The notes below the pieces were generated by a model. That model searched no databases, had not been told where the DNA came from, and worked only from the letters and a program-made list of their open reading frames with translations. The translations under genes were made by a program, and so were the position numbers. Positions 34,501 to 46,800 of a stretch of 64,000 nt of DNA are shown here, piece by piece. This DNA comes from Megaustenia siamemsis (Eukaryota; Mollusca; Gastropoda; Stylommatophora; Ariophantidae): assembly GCA_032433765.1 (NCBI GenBank), contig JAVIAB010000073.1, positions 57,570,565-57,634,564 of the forward strand, read 5' to 3'. Within the stretch, counting starts at the first letter, position 1, and each line of letters starts with the position of its first letter.

Positions 34501-37184
34501 AAATCTTCACATCTCCATCCAGCTTGCCAGACGAAAATATTCATTTTAGGCCACATATTATTTTCAAAAGTCATCAGTGGTGAATGAAGTAGGATTAAGT
34601 TGTTGCTGATCCTGATGTCAGCAATGAGCCACTTTCAGCCAAGGCGTTGCGTTTTGCTTCTTGCCCCCCCTTAAATAAAAATAAATAAAAACACCAACAA
34701 AAGTAGCTTCTTCGACATGTTAACGATACAAAAAAAAAAACATTGTCTTACAGACAAAAGACACCAACAACACTAAATTCATTTGAAAATAATCTATATT
34801 TCCCACTTTAACATAAGCGATGTTTGCATATGTTAAAATATAAAATAAACAATTTGTTGAAAGTATTAAGAACTTTGTTTACCCATGATTATATACAATA
34901 TTTGTTAATTGACATTTTTCAACTAATGTATAGTTTGTCACTATCTTGATAGCGGCAATGATTCTCATTTTCCTGAAGGTTGAAAAAAAAAATTTTTAAA
35001 TTTCACCTGCCTTGTGATGTACAGATAACAGTGTTAGTGCCAATATTTTACATGACCTTGGTGCATTATTGCTTTGCAACCTATTTATATTTACACATAC
35101 CCACATAACAGAGGAAATCAAACCTGAGAAGTATTATGTTATATAAGCCTAATTTGCATTCACAAGTGATTGTAATGTAAAAATCTTAGCGATAGACAGT
35201 GGAAGACAGAAAAGAGTGAAATGAAATGGTGAGACAGAAAGGGGGGTGGGTGTGTATGTGTGTGAAATTCAACAATTATAAATATAACTATAATATAACA
35301 TCCCTTTATGTGTCTGCTGGAGCAGCATTTACAATTATATAAAAATAATGTTGTTGAACCTTGTTTGTTGTGTAGCAAAAACTTTGAAACGCTCCATGAA
35401 CTGGCAGTAAATATTGATGTCAGCATAGCTAATGAAATTAACAAGAGATTTCTTCTGCTATTTAAGCCTTACATAAAAAATTAGTATTTCCTTCTCTCAA
35501 GCTACTGTCCCGCAGTTAAAATTTTTCTGGACATTTATTTACATTGCAGAAAATACACTGTTGACCTTCAAAGGACTTCCTTTAAATGTGCTATTTTTTT
35601 TCTGCCAAACTTATCCTTCCAATGAAGTGTAATTTTCATGTTTGGATTGGAAGTGGTGTCTTAGATTGTATTCTTTAAGAACAGACATTTTATCATTACA
35701 TATTAAACACACAGGGTTATCACAGTACAGAATAAAGAAACAATCCAAAGTCTTTCCTGAAAAGTACAAAATCCTGTATCTACTTTCCTCCGTTTGCTTG
35801 ATAGTATCATCGTGTAATTAATTGCTGGCAACTGGTTATTAACTTCAAATAAATATATTGCTATTTAATTACATTTTACTATCATCCATCTACCATTGCA
35901 ATTCATAACCCCTACCAAAACTGATGTTAAAGACAAAGACACACAATCCCTCTGATCTGATGCCGAACTGTCATTGAATTGAAGTCCCCATTTCTAACTT
36001 TCAATGGCGACATTACAATAACATGCCATTCTCTCCCAAAACCACTCTTTTTATCCATCATGGCACTAACAACAAAGGCTATATCACTCATGATTTTAGC
36101 TATATTAAAAGGACTGCCTGGTGATATAGTGCCCATCATCAAAGACAAAAACTTTGAAGTCTTGGCTTGTAACACATAGCAACTAATAGATTAAAGATAC
36201 AAAGATTCTTTCATTTTGGCAAATTTAACAAAATTACTATTTTTTTTATTAAATGGCTTCTGAATTTTTGTGCATTTATGTGTTACTTTTTATTATTTGT
36301 TTATTTATTTTAGCTCAGGGAATGGAGTGTAATAATTTTCAAATCAAACACAAGGGCCAGTCAAAATAGCTTGGCTAGAGATTGCCCACCTCTGAACTAG
36401 ACAATCAAAATGGCATCTGTTTTATATTTGAAAATTACATAAATTTATTCTTTATCAGCAATCTATATGAGATTTCTTGCTCCTTGATTGCCTTGGGTTT
36501 CTGATTAGGGCAGTGGTATCATATTTTCTACACTAGCAACATTTGCATTTACACAAAAATAAACCCATCAGCACAAATGAGCAAAAGTTTTCTGAAATTG
36601 TTTAACTTCAAAATCTCTCCATCTGCTAGCCTTATCCACAGCTAACACTGATTCATTCTCAAAGTCAACCCTAACTTTGTAGCTCAACAAAAAGAGAGAG
36701 AGAAAGTGAAAGAAAGAGAGAGAAAGTGAAAGAAAGAGAGAGAGAGAAAGTGAAAGAAAGAGAGAGAGAGAAAGAGAGCAAGAAATGATACAAGACTAAA
36801 AAAGTGAAGCAATCAGGTCTTCTAAAATCACCATACTTCTTAAAGGGTATAATAATGCGAAATGTCACTGCATATAAGTATACATATATTGCACGTGTTT
36901 TACAAATCTATGGCATGTACGAGGCATCTAAAGTATTCCAAAGTGACATGTTATGTCAACAAGACATCAATTAATTTTCATTATAATTAAAAGAAAAATA
37001 TTGGATAAAAATCCACATAATCCACATTAGTAATCTTTAACAAATGTTAACAAGCTATTTCTAACTTCTTTGAGATGAAGCTACACATTATCACAAAAAT
37101 GTAAAAAAAAGAAATCCCTAATGGAATATCAGCTTAGGAATATGTGAAAAACAAACACTGTTCATTGTAGATGTCATATATAAA
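34500..37184. other. No gene supported; SINE relic and purine-rich repeat
   Basis: AT-rich sequence. The stretch 35005-35130 resembles the 3' body of a diverged minus-strand SINE-1. The stretch 36690-36785 is a GA-rich repeat with gaaagtgaaag recurring. Overlapping open frames at 35927-36179 on both strands have no convincing homology. Confidence 0.5.
36690..36785 (+). repeat. Purine-rich GA repeat
   Basis: Alternating blocks of agagagag and aaagtgaaag recur at about 26-30 base spacing. Confidence 0.85.
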
Positions 37185-37195
37185 TATGCAACATT

Positions 37196-37916
37196 CATCA
37201 TCATCATGTAATGTACCGGTTGGATTTGGCGATCATGTCCTTATACAATCTTCTATCCACAGCGCATCATATGAGTTCTGTTGTTGAATGTTTTCTATGC
37301 CATGACACCAAGCTATCCAGTATTTTCTCTCTTTGTTGTCCACGATCTCTCTTTCCTTTTATTTTGCCAGTTGTAACCAAGTATTCCAACTTTCCTCTTC
37401 TCATGATGTGCCCAAAAAATGTTGATTGCTTCTTTCTGATGTTTTTTAAGAGCTCCCTTTTTGTTTTGGCCTCTTTGAGAACTTTCTCATTGGTCTTTTG
37501 GTTTTTTTCTGTCCAGGGAACTTTCAACATTCTTCTGAGAAATCCCATCTCTGTGGCCTCTAATCGCCTTTTCATTTGTTGTCTATTATCCTTGATTCGC
37601 TTACATAAGTCAGAATTGGTTCTATATAGCTGCGATGAACTCTCTCTCTCATTTCTATTGACATAGATTTGTGGCATAAGATATTTTTCATTTTCTGAAA
37701 TGCTATTTTGGCCTGAGCTATTATGCTTTTTATTTCTGTGTTGCATCTTCCATCTGATTTTATCCATGTGCCCAAGTATTTCAAACGTTGCACTTGCTTC
37801 AGATTTGTCTTGTTTATTTTTTTGCTGCATGATGGTGATAATTGTTTCTTCGATATAACCATTACTTCTGTTTTCTTACTATTCGGACTGAGACCTTTCT
37901 TGTTGCTTTCTTTTAC
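37196..37916 (-). mobile_element. RTE-B 5'-truncated copy with 11-bp target duplication
   Basis: tatgcaacatt flanks it at 37185-37195 and 37917-37927. The minus strand reads VQRLKYLGTWIKSDG (37572-37862) and, in another frame, the KTKRELLKNIRKKQSTFFGH region (37267-37830), then the TGATG-type 3' tail. At least one frameshift. Confidence 0.9.
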
Positions 37917-37981
37917 TATGCAACATTACCAATACAATAAAAACAAAATAGCAACAAATCATCATATGCCCTGATAGGAAA

Positions 37982-38560
37982 TATTACGTGCCATACTGAA
38001 TAGCGTAGGCAATAATGTCCTTCCACAATCTTCCACTCACAGTCCATCGTATCAAATCTGTTTTTGACTGTTTTCCATGCCACCAAGCTATATAGTTTCT
38101 TCTTACTTTGTCATCTGTGATCTCACTTTCCCTGTATTTTTCCAGTTGTAACCAAGTATCCCAACTTCATCAAGTCATGATGTGCTAGAAAAATGATTGT
38201 TTCTTTCTGATGTTTTTAGGAGTTCCCTTTTAGTGTTGGCCTCTGTTCTCATCAGTCTTTTTAGCTGTCTGGAAAACACTCAACATTCTTCTGAGAAATC
38301 CCATCTCTGTTTCCTCTAATGATCTTTTAATTTGTTTGTCTACTGTCCATGATTCACTTCCATAGGTCAGAAGTGGCTCTATACAGCACAGATGAACTCT
38401 TTCTCACCTCCATTGACATAGGCTTGTTGCCAAGGCGTCTTTCATTATCTGAAATGTTATTTTGACCTTAGCTATTCTGCTTTTTATTTCTGTGGGATAT
38501 CTTCTATCTGATACTACTGTATCCAAGTATTTGACATTTTGTACAAGTAACAAACAGTCA
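37982..38560 (-). mobile_element. Older RTE-B copy adjacent to the previous one
   Basis: Collinear with 37200-37800 but more diverged and with several small deletions (for example in the FFGHIM region near 38180). It lies only 55 bases beyond the younger copy. Confidence 0.8.
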
Positions 38561-39595
38561 TCTTTAAAAATATTATTGATTCATAATAATTATTTTTTGT
38601 AAATATTTGTTCATATTTCATTCTTTAAATGCTAAAATATTTATGTAAATAATACATTGAATGCATATTTCTTTATATATTTAATATTATTTAATACACC
38701 ACTGTATGTTTTAAAAAAAAAGAAAACTGAAAACAGATCATAACCAAGAATTCTCTTATTATTTTTTCCTCAATAAAAATACCTGCATAAAATTGTGCAC
38801 TTTTATCTTTCACTGGCTATAAATATGGTGAAAGTACCCATAACACCTTGTGACAGATGGGAATAAAATATGTCTCATTTAGGAATTAAACCCGGACCTA
38901 AATACCCTGTAGATAGGGCTCAAACTAGTTCACCACTATCCCCTTATTGGCTATAAGGCTTAGAGCAAAAATTTAAATTTAAAAAAAAAATAATTAATTT
39001 TGTGTTTTTTGTTGTGAGTATGAAGAATTAAAAATGTGATGAAAAAAGGCTCTACACAGAGTTAACAGCTTTATAATGTTAAAAAACTTCTATGAAAAGC
39101 AATCAATGGATAAGCATATCGTTTTTGTGCAGGTTATCCGTATGAATGCTGGCAGTGAAGGTCAAGGCACATTTGTTTGTTTTCATATTAAACTGACATT
39201 TTGTTCTAATCTTGGAGATTTTGCAGCATTTTTGGATGAAGATATCCTGAGCTTAGTATATTGCAATCAATCTGGAAGCCTATATTTGGCGGAAGTGATT
39301 TCAGTTTAGGATAACAGACACAAATGTTTTGCGGAAGTAAATGTGTATGTATGAATGGCATAATATTAAAAAAATAAGTTTGTAAAAAAAGGATCAAAGA
39401 TTTGTAAATCTGAAAGGTTGAGGGGATGCAATATTCAAATTTTAACCACAAAAGTTTTCAAATTTGAAGATACAGCTTCTTCTAATCACTTAGAATATAT
39501 AATAAAAGAAGCACATATAGTGTATCTTCCAAATGAGGAAATCAACTAAAGTATCAGCGACAAACAGCTGTGAGGGAAGGAAGTGTGACTTCTGT
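38560..39595. other. No gene supported; diverged SINE
   Basis: The stretch 38815-38960 resembles a diverged tRNA-derived SINE in minus orientation (ggaattaaacccgg box-B-like block). A 77-codon open frame at 39076-39309 has no recognisable domain. Confidence 0.45.
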
Positions 39596-39597
39596 AT

Positions 39598-40196
39598 TGT
39601 ACAACATTGTATACTGCAACATTGTATACAGCAACATTGTATACAGCAACATTGTATACAGCAGCATTGTATACTGCAACATTGTATACTGCAACATTGT
39701 ATACTGCAACATTGTATACTGCAACATTGTTTACTGCAACATTGTATACAGCAACATTGTTTACTGCAACATTGTTTACTGCAACATTGTATACTGCAAC
39801 ATTGTTTACTGCAACATTGTTTATTGCAACATTGTTTACTGCAACATTGTTTACTGCAACATTGTTTACTGCAACATTGTATACAGCAACATTGTTTACT
39901 GCAACATTGTTTACTGCAACATTGTTTACTGCAACATTGTTTACTGCAACATTGTTTACTGCAACATTGTTTACAACAACAACAACATAGTTTACCGCAA
40001 CATTGTTTACAACAACAACATAGTTTACCGCAACATTGTTTACAACAACAACATAGTTTACCGCAACATTGTTTACCGCAACATTGTTTACAGCAACATT
40101 GTTTACAGCAACATTGTTTACCGCAACATTGTTTACAGCAACATTGTTTACAGCAACATTGTTTACCGCAACATTGTTTACCGCAACATTGTTTAC
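39598..40196 (+). repeat. 15-bp minisatellite, about 39 copies
   Basis: Units of tactgcaacattgtt type are in strict 15-base register from about 39601 to 39975. Then a subregion follows with three interspersed acaacaacaac insertions, then more units with taccgc or tacagc. Because 15 is a multiple of three, four long frames (up to 235 codons) stay open on both strands. These are artefacts. Unit variants cluster by position, as expected for local duplication. Confidence 0.97.
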
Positions 40197-40429
40197 TATC
40201 TGCTTTTGAAACAGCCTTTCCATTTGACTTTACAGTTTAAAAAAAAAAAAAGACATCTATATCATCCTTGATGATTAACAGAATTCTTATAGAATTTATT
40301 TTCTGATGTGAACATGCAACATTTACAAATGTTATCATAAAATTCAAGTAACAAATTTAAACAGATAAACTAATTTACAGTCCTTCAAGACAAATTGATT
40401 ACACAACAATTCTACATTTTCTGAGTATT

Positions 40430-40442
40430 TTTATTATTTATT
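40430..40442 (-). promoter_or_regulatory. Candidate polyadenylation signals of PAPSS
   Basis: Two AATAAA hexamers on the minus strand (40430-40435 and 40437-40442) lie about 145 bases after the PAPSS stop codon. Placement is plausible but unproven. Confidence 0.4.
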
Positions 40443-40585
40443 CAAGAGGAGAATTATGGAAATGTTCAGTAATTTGTTTAGCTGCTAATTGTTGGAATTC
40501 AACAAAGAAAAGAATTAATGTAACACTTGGTAATAAAAGAGGTATACTTATACATAAAAGTGGTCAACAGTGTTGGATATCAATA

Positions 40586-40825
40586 TTATTTGCTTACATT
40601 AACATAGTAATCGACCATGACCTGCCATGCTTTGGGGGTCATGAAACCAGGTGGTGGGTTGATGCCTTCTCTGGCCATCTTTCGCATTCTGGTCCCTGAA
40701 ATGAAATCATAATCCTCTTTTTTCTCTGAATCAAAGAAGTCCATGGCTTGCTTGCGTTTGTTGTAGGCAGCAACCCTGAATGGAACAATCTCAAGATTGG
40801 CCAGCCCTGGGGCCATTGTCAGTAT
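40586..40825 (-). CDS. PAPSS: PAPSS terminal coding exon
   Basis: 240 bases including the TAA stop (40586-40588); the acceptor is cttaccag. It encodes [18 protein letters not shown] through [15 protein letters not shown] to the end (YYVNVSK). It starts in phase 0. Confidence 0.95.
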   Translation of the reverse strand: MLTMAPGLANLEIVPFRVAAYNKRKQAMDFFDSEKKEDYDFISGTRMRKMAREGINPPPGFMTPKAWQVMVDYYVNVSK

Positions 40826-43800
40826 CTGGTAAGATAAGGAAATATGATTTGTGATAATGTCTATGCAATTAAGAAAATATTTTCTCTTTATTGACTATTA
40901 TTATCTATAGTCTAGAGATATCACAGTACATTTAGGAAAATATAGAAGTAAATATGCTGAGCAAATTGATAGGCTGGAGAAAATACAAAATGAAGCCATG
41001 AGCATTATCCTGGGATGTACGAGGGACACTCCCTGTGTAGCAATGAGGTATCTTCTTGACTTTCCAACCATGGATGACAGAATCAAGATCTGGAGAGCAT
41101 GAGCATACCTGAAGATTAGTACAGATACAGAGCATCCATTGCACCACGTGCTCAACACAGAGAAAGGTGCCAGGCTAAAAAGAGGCAAATCATGGGTGGG
41201 CCGAGCAGAAGATGTCATCAAACAGGTCTGTGGGCTTACCAATATCAGCGTTGGTGAGGAGTGGATACCGGTGCCTACGTCATTCAAGGGGACTTTCTCG
41301 TGTATTGTCACACTCAACAGGAAAAGTAGGGAACAGAACCTGGTCGTGGTTAATGCTGAGGTCAACGGTCTCATCTGTGATAACACCGATGAGAAAGATG
41401 CAGTCATATATACAGACGGATCTGTAAGACGACACCAAAGAAGTGCATGGGTATTTACAGCACGCTCGGCAGGCAGAATAGTCAATGAAGACAGTGGTGC
41501 ATACGTCGTGACCACGAGTAGCATGATAATGGAGGCGATGGCAGTGACCAAGGCATTCAAATGGTTAGAGTCACAAGACTACACCCACGCATGTATACTG
41601 AGTGATTCGATGAGCATGATAAAAAAAAGTGGAGGCGGGCTCTGTACGCATGCAATGGGTAGAGTCATTGCAGAAATCCAAAATACATAAGGTCACCTTT
41701 GTCTATGTCCCTGGATATGTGGGAGTACGGGGAAATGAAAGAGTGGACAGGTTGGACTGCTGCGCTGTCGTTGAGGACGGGAAACCAATGGATCGGGCGG
41801 ACATCATCAATGCCCTCCGAGATGTGGGAAGAGCACATGACTTCGACAAACACAGATACACGTCACTTCTTCGGATGAAAGAGATGGAAGTTAAGATGGG
41901 CACAGCCAGAAATGAGAAACTTAGTGGACGTGTAAGAAGACTTAACCAACATAGAACTGGAGTCGTCAGTTGCTGGACACTGAGGGAATTGCTGAGGAGG
42001 GGATCTGAGTACCTATGGACATGTTCGGAGTGCAATGATGATGACCCGCAAATAACTCAATGCTGAGCAAAGTAGAAGACAATTTAAAAATATTACTATC
42101 TTGTCAGTATTCTAGGAGCATAACATATCATCCAAAGGTAGCTTAGTTACCTTGGTCACCACAAGTTCAGTTACCCACAGCTGGTCAAGACCTCATTTTA
42201 CTTAAAAAGAGGGTTTCTTGGAGACAGTTTGCATCAAAACAGACAGGCTGACAAGGTAAGGTAGTAATGGAATGGGAAACCAATTAAGTGATATTTTCAT
42301 GAGCATCTCTGAGACATCTCTCACTTTATTCTGGTACTCCTATGGCAGTGCATGACATCACCTCAGTGCAAAATAAAGACAAGTGGAACAATATTAAAAC
42401 AGGTAAATGAATTTAAATATTTGGGAACTTTGTTAACTTCAGATGGAAGATGTACAAAAGAGGTGAGATGCAGAATGGCTCAGGCAAAAGCAGTTTTCCA
42501 AAAAATGAGGAAAATACTATGCAATCTATTTTTGACAATAGAAACAAGAAAAAGAGTTCTTAAATGTTACGTAGAGCCAGTCTTAACATATGGATGCGAG
42601 TCATGGACAATAGGACAACAGACAAGAAAATCACTGGAGTCTGTAGAAATGTGGTTTTACAGAAGAATGCTGAGAATACCATGGACAGCTAAGAAGAGTA
42701 ATGAAGAGGTTCTGAGAGAGATCAAAGCAAAAAGAGAGCTAATTTCCAATGTTAGGAAGAGACAATCATCATTTTTTGGCCATGTAATGCGAAGAGAACA
42801 GCTTGAATATATTGTAACAACTGGAAAAATTGAGGGACGAAGAGATAGAGGGAAGCAAAGAGAAAAAATAACAGACAGCTTAAGAGAATGGCTTGGCAGA
42901 AGGTCAACAACAGAAATGTTAAATAGCTGCCGAGATCAAAAGTTGTGGAGAGACATGATCACCTACGCCACTAGGCCCGGTACTTGATGATGATGATGGC
43001 AGTGCATTTAAATTCCCTGAACCATTCTGGTGCTAATGGCACCCATGCTATCGACGACATGATCTCATGCTTTGGAGAACCTCTCCTCATAGCTAGCTTT
43101 AGTTCTTTAGATCCATGTGGAATTAAGTATTTTCCTTCTTTTATTTAATTATACTTCATGATCTTTTCTTTAAATTTTATTTGTACATTTCAGGCAACTT
43201 TTGTCATTTTTTTTCTTACATGATGTCTCATTTTGTATGTAATAACATGATGGTGTGTTACTCTGAAATATGTAGGACGAGATGAAGATTTCAATGATGT
43301 TCATGAATCTGCAACCTGGTCTGAGTTCTGGATCTTCAAGTTAAAGGGTATGTTGCCTAAACTCAAGAATTCTAGGCAGAGAACAGGAGAACTCTTGTAA
43401 AGCAGCATAATTTTGATTTTCAGTCATTTCCCACTGCTGGATTTGCTGAGGAGGAGATCTGAGCACTTATAGACAGTTGTTTGATGTACACAGAAGATAA
43501 TTCGATAATTACTATCTAACTAACAAGTTGTTCGATGACTAGCGACATCATCCAAGAACACTATAATGTAAAGAGGATAAAAGGCTACCGAAATACAATG
43601 AAAAGAATGGAGTGCCCAGAAGAGACCAGATTATCAGAACAGAATACTAATTAAATTGCAAATAAAACTCACCAGCATTTGCCACTTCAGCCAAGTAAAT
43701 ATGACACCTGAACCTTTTCTCAAAGTTTCTAAAAAGTAGACTTGAGAATAATATGACTCACTTCCCCCATTTCTTAAGAGAAACTATGGAAGAGCTAAAA

Positions 43801-46800
43801 CTCTGAAACAATATGTATCTTCATCACACAATCTATAATTCCAGTCTATTGAGAGATAAGTATAGTAGGATATGTTTCAGATCTTCACAGCTTTTTATGC
43901 ATAAAAACACCAGTAATTGTAAAGACTATAAATGTATACTAGTCTGAGTCCAAATTGTAATTCACCTTTTTAACAAACTGCTTAACAAATAGAAAAGTTT
44001 ACCAAAAAAAACTTTTGGGGTAAGACTAATGCCATTTTTATGAAATAAAAAAAAAATGGTGCTCTTCCACAAAGTTATTACCATCTATATTCCAGGGGTT
44101 ATATATTCACTTTCACAGCCAGGCATCTGATTTGTATCCACACAAGAATGAACAATCAATAGATCAAAAAGCTGAATATAGGCCTACAACTATTTTGCTA
44201 CTCCAACAGAAATATGTACGGAGTAAGCCAACATCTAATTAACCTTATTAAAAGTCCCTACGTCAACAGCAGCTGCAGGGTCAGAACAGCAGCAGGCTAC
44301 ACAGACCACTTCGAAGTTAGATCAGGTGCAAGACAGGGGTGCATACTATCCCCCTACTGTTTATTACATACATGGACCATATATGCAAGCTAGCCAACCC
44401 ATCAGAGACAGTGGAGATCAACGAGCTTCTATTTGCAGATGATCAGGCACTAATACATGAAACAATAGAAGACCTACAAGAACACTTAAACAAACTCAAC
44501 ATCTCAGGCACAAAGTACAACATGAAAATCAACATCAACAAAACAGAAGTCATGAATGTCGCTAAAAATAAACAGAACATCAACATAACTATAGAAGGCA
44601 GACAACTAAAACAAGTAGAGGAATTCAAATACCTAGGAAGCCTAATGACAAACGATAATTCCCAAACAGCAGAGATAGAATCAAGATGCAACAAAGGTTG
44701 TCAAGTCATCAGACAGTTATCACCAGTATTGTCCAACAAGGAAATAACTCTGGAGGCAAAACGAGCACTATACAATGCAATCTTCATCCCAACGTTGTGC
44801 TACCAATGACCTGGACCCTAGATGCAAGAACAATAAGAAAAATAACCTCTACAGAGATGAAATGTGTTAGACGAATGACAGGAAACAGTCTGAGAGATAA
44901 GATCAGAAATGAAGAACTGAGAAAAAAGCTAGGAATAGCCCCCGCCATAGAATATATAAAGAAACAACAGATAAAATTGTGTGCACACGTGACAAGGCAG
45001 AAAGAACAAAACACAACACAACGAGCCTTCAACAAACGTTGTGAGAACACCAGACCCAAGGGTCGACCACGAAAAAGATGGGTCGATGGAATATTAGAAG
45101 CACTAGGAAACATAACAGTAGCAGAGGTGAACAGAAGAGCAAAAGACCGCAATTTATATCTCCCCTCGACGCTGAAAGGCAGATGAGGAAGGGAAGAAGA
45201 ACAGAAATACATAGTCAAATGAAATGTTAAATATTGTGTTTTCAAAACGCTTGATACTTTTAACTCTCTCAATGATTTAAATTTACTGAGATAGGCACAG
45301 ATATATATAATATCATGTGAGGCCACTGTAAAGCAGGATGAAACAGAAAAATAAATATAAAATTGTATGTATCAACTTTACTAAAAACGAGACATACAAG
45401 CACTGACAAGACCTGTTGCTGAAATGTTTATAACTTGAACTATTTTCGTCTCTTCAGTAAAGCAGCAAAAACACATTTTTTATCCACATTAAACTTCACT
45501 GTCATCTTCTTTCTTATTTGTTGACACTAATTCCAGCAAAATTATCATGATATCTGGTAGTTTACAGCTCTTTTAAAGAGCCAAAGATCATATTATTTCT
45601 AACCATCTGAGAAGCCAGAGTTTGTATTACCAATCAATAAGATATCTCCTCCTTCAGCTTCACACATTAAGTTTATGTGGATGAATTGTGTTGAAACAAG
45701 GACCTTCTAATCCAGAGGCCAACATCATACTTCTAGGTCACATACGCCCCCAATAAGTAAAGATTAGTATAAAAAAATAAATTATCAGTCGATTGTGATG
45801 AAGTTGAATTTGTTGATCCGATAATAGTGCAGGTATAGTGCAACACATCTATCCCAATTAACATCCATTTAAAGACAAACTATGAAAAGGAACGGTCACT
45901 GAAAAAAAATACAGAAGAGTAAGATGAATCAATAGAATAAAGTAACATTCCAGTAGATTCTGTCCAAAAAATACAAACCTACATAATTTTATTATGTACT
46001 ATTTAAAGTAGTCATATTATGTTGTTTATTGTTAAACCAGTACAGTGGTATATGTACTTGAGGTCAATGCAATGCCTTGTAATGTCAGGGAGTCTGGAAA
46101 TGTTCCATTTAAGCGGTTGCCACATGTCTTTCTAAAAAACCCAATCCTCAAATTTTAATGTGAGGGAGGGCTTGACAGAGCAGGGGTTAGTCATTTGGTT
46201 TATTGAGGACAAGAGGTTGGATTCAATCCATCCCACTCAATAACATCTAGGTCCAACTAGCTTTAATTTGATACTGGGTTTTTCTGGGAAAGAAATATGA
46301 CACTACCAACATAATACTGACCAAATTACACAAAAATATGGACACTAGTACCAAATACCGTATATGCTGCTTTTTGTCTTTTCTTAGTAAAATGTATCAA
46401 TGTATAATATAATTAGATAAACAGCTTACTTACCTTTGCTCCATGTGAAGGATCAAAAAGATCTTTGGTCCCATCAGGGTGAGGCATCCCTGCTGGATCT
46501 CTGCCCACAATATAAAAGTTGACACCAGCAGCCATTCTAGCTTTAGCATGCCATTGAACCTTTCAATGAAAAATTCAGCCCTATTTAGAATGCATGGTAG
46601 TTACTGATTACAGAATAATACTTAAACAATAATTACAGTGCTTTATATATTACTTATAACTTGTTGCAGGAGCTACTGAGTTAAGTGCTCTGTGCACACC
46701 GTGAGCTGTGTGTCTCATCCGTTTTGATCCTGCTTCGATATCCCGCTTGTTTACGATGAATGATGATATCGTATGACGGGGAACAGTTGGCTGTGTTCAC

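Noticed and set aside
35927..36179. Possible dynein light chain-like fragment on the minus strand (MDKK...GREWHVIV)
   Set aside because: Only a few residues match the light-chain core, the flanking residues do not align well, and a plus-strand frame is equally open. Too weak to annotate.
39076..39309. 77-codon plus-strand ORF
   Set aside because: No homology recognised and composition like intergenic DNA.
39533..40271. Four long open frames (up to 235 codons) on both strands
   Set aside because: They follow from a 15-base repeat, a multiple of three without stops; no domain, and all frames are equally open.
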